From assembly GCA_020057085.1 (NCBI GenBank), contig JAGVGO010000261.1, positions 1-36,203 on the forward strand: a stretch of DNA of 36,203 nt, in the 5' to 3' direction. The position numbers and the translations under genes are program-made. This document shows, piece after piece, positions 35,724-36,203 of this stretch. The notes beneath the pieces were generated by a model. The model did no database searches. It was given only the letters and a program-made list of their open reading frames with translations, and had not been told where the DNA came from. The stretch's first letter is position 1, and each line of letters starts with the position of its first letter. Source of the stretch: Planctomycetota bacterium. Lineage in GTDB: Bacteria; Planctomycetota; Uabimicrobiia; Uabimicrobiales; JABWCH01.

Positions 35724-36107
35724 ACTGCCAAGAAATAGTTGCCAGTCTGAACCACGATTACACGGATTTACAGGATGGCCAGGATAGCCACTTGCCAGAA
35801 CCTTGTGCATCTGGTTCAGGCGACCAACCTCTCGAACATGTAATACCAACCGTTCCAGAAGATAAGCCTGGCGAGCATTCATCCTGTTCATCCTCTCATC
35901 CTGAAAATCCTGGTTCAGACAACCAGCCTGCAGCTAAAGAGGAAAATTCGGTCGAGCCATCCCCGCTCAACCCCACCGAAAACCGATTCGCTCTCTCTTT
36001 CTGTTAGCAAGCCGCTAAAGGGAAAACAGGTAGTTTTTCATACCTCCAATTTTATGGAATGTGGTATAAGGCTTTTGGAAAAAAATAATTGTCCCAGGCA
36101 TAGAAAC
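35724..36107. other. Intergenic region after the FmdB-family gene
   Basis: No gene is supported. It holds the inverted-repeat element at 35745-35920 and a 20-bp direct repeat with three mismatches (35811-35830 and 35910-35929, core CTGGTTCAG). A 102-codon frame crosses it but is explained by the repeats. Confidence 0.5.
35745..35920. repeat. Inverted-repeat element with GTCTGAACCA ends
   Basis: GTCTGAACCA (35745-35754) and TGGTTCAGAC (35911-35920) are a perfect 10-bp inverted pair. Just inside them, GGATTTACAGGATGG and the ATCCTGTTCATCC/ATCCTGAAAATCC runs continue the complementarity imperfectly. This resembles the GTCTGAACC...GGTTCAGAC intergenic repeats seen in varied bacteria. No target duplication was found. 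Confidence 0.6.
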
Positions 36108-36203
36108 GGGCGTATCTAACACTTCGGGGGGATAAAAAAATTATGGGTAGAGTATAACCTTTCCCCTGGCGGGCTGTTTTGTACCCACAAGTTTCGTGGC
36201 AGT
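36108..36203. mobile_element. Left end of a further MITE/IS-family copy, cut by the window edge
   Basis: From GGGCGTATC at 36108 the sequence matches the left end of the 4069-4218 element at about 90% for 69 bp, to about 36176. It then departs completely from the short element: no AGGGGAGAGG arm follows. This copy may be a longer version, possibly carrying a transposase beyond the window. Confidence 0.78.

Noticed and set aside
35699-36007. 102-codon frame after the FmdB-family gene
   Set aside because: It overlaps that gene, has no ribosome site, and its sequence is explained by the inverted and direct repeats at 35745-35929.

Overview
The window reads as chromosome from a Gram-negative, LPS-making bacterium, most likely a member of the Planctomycetota or a nearby lineage. 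This is inferred from the combination of a tandem (double-length) UvrA, a 1637-residue PknB-type kinase carrying TPR/HEAT-like repeats, KDO-8-phosphate synthase, an MlaFE-like lipid transporter and a Tat-exported nitrate reductase. No tRNA, rRNA or CRISPR array was seen.

Layout. 1-3.4 kb: an ECF sigma factor translationally linked to a membrane anti-sigma factor whose outer part resembles the Spy/CpxP metal-stress fold, then a bidirectional terminator and a convergent secreted C25 (gingipain-type) cysteine peptidase. 3.4-4.4 kb: a graveyard of mobile and broken DNA. It holds a RAYT transposase remnant with a REP-like palindrome beside it, a 150-bp MITE with perfect 9-bp target duplications, and the N-terminal stump of an aldehyde:ferredoxin-oxidoreductase-type gene in front of an intact BamD/HdrD-like Fe-S protein. 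5.6-10.6 kb: the giant kinase. 10.6-18.1 kb (minus strand): argS-uvrA.

18.1-23.1 kb: a spacer with a solo MITE end and a good promoter, an orphan membrane-anchored helical protein, and a translationally coupled pair made of a pentapeptide-repeat/2-TM pore-like protein and a PD-(D/E)XK nuclease-like protein. This pair is the best candidate here for an undescribed system. 23.1-25.9 kb (minus): napA-napB, overlapping the nuclease gene tail-to-tail. 26.1-27.9 kb: an ATPase-permease fusion resembling MlaF+MlaE, divergent from napA.

28.2-35.7 kb: a probable long plus-strand operon behind a TTGCAA-N17-TATCAT promoter. Its order is a zinc-ribbon membrane protein, a zinc-motif protein with L7/L12-like ends and a 45-bp tandem repeat, kdsA, a 79-aa protein resembling the kinase N-terminus, a membrane-anchored cyclophilin, a UbiB/ABC1 kinase, a small membrane protein and an FmdB-family zinc ribbon. 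The last 480 bp hold an inverted-repeat element and the left end of a third MITE-family copy, which runs off the window.
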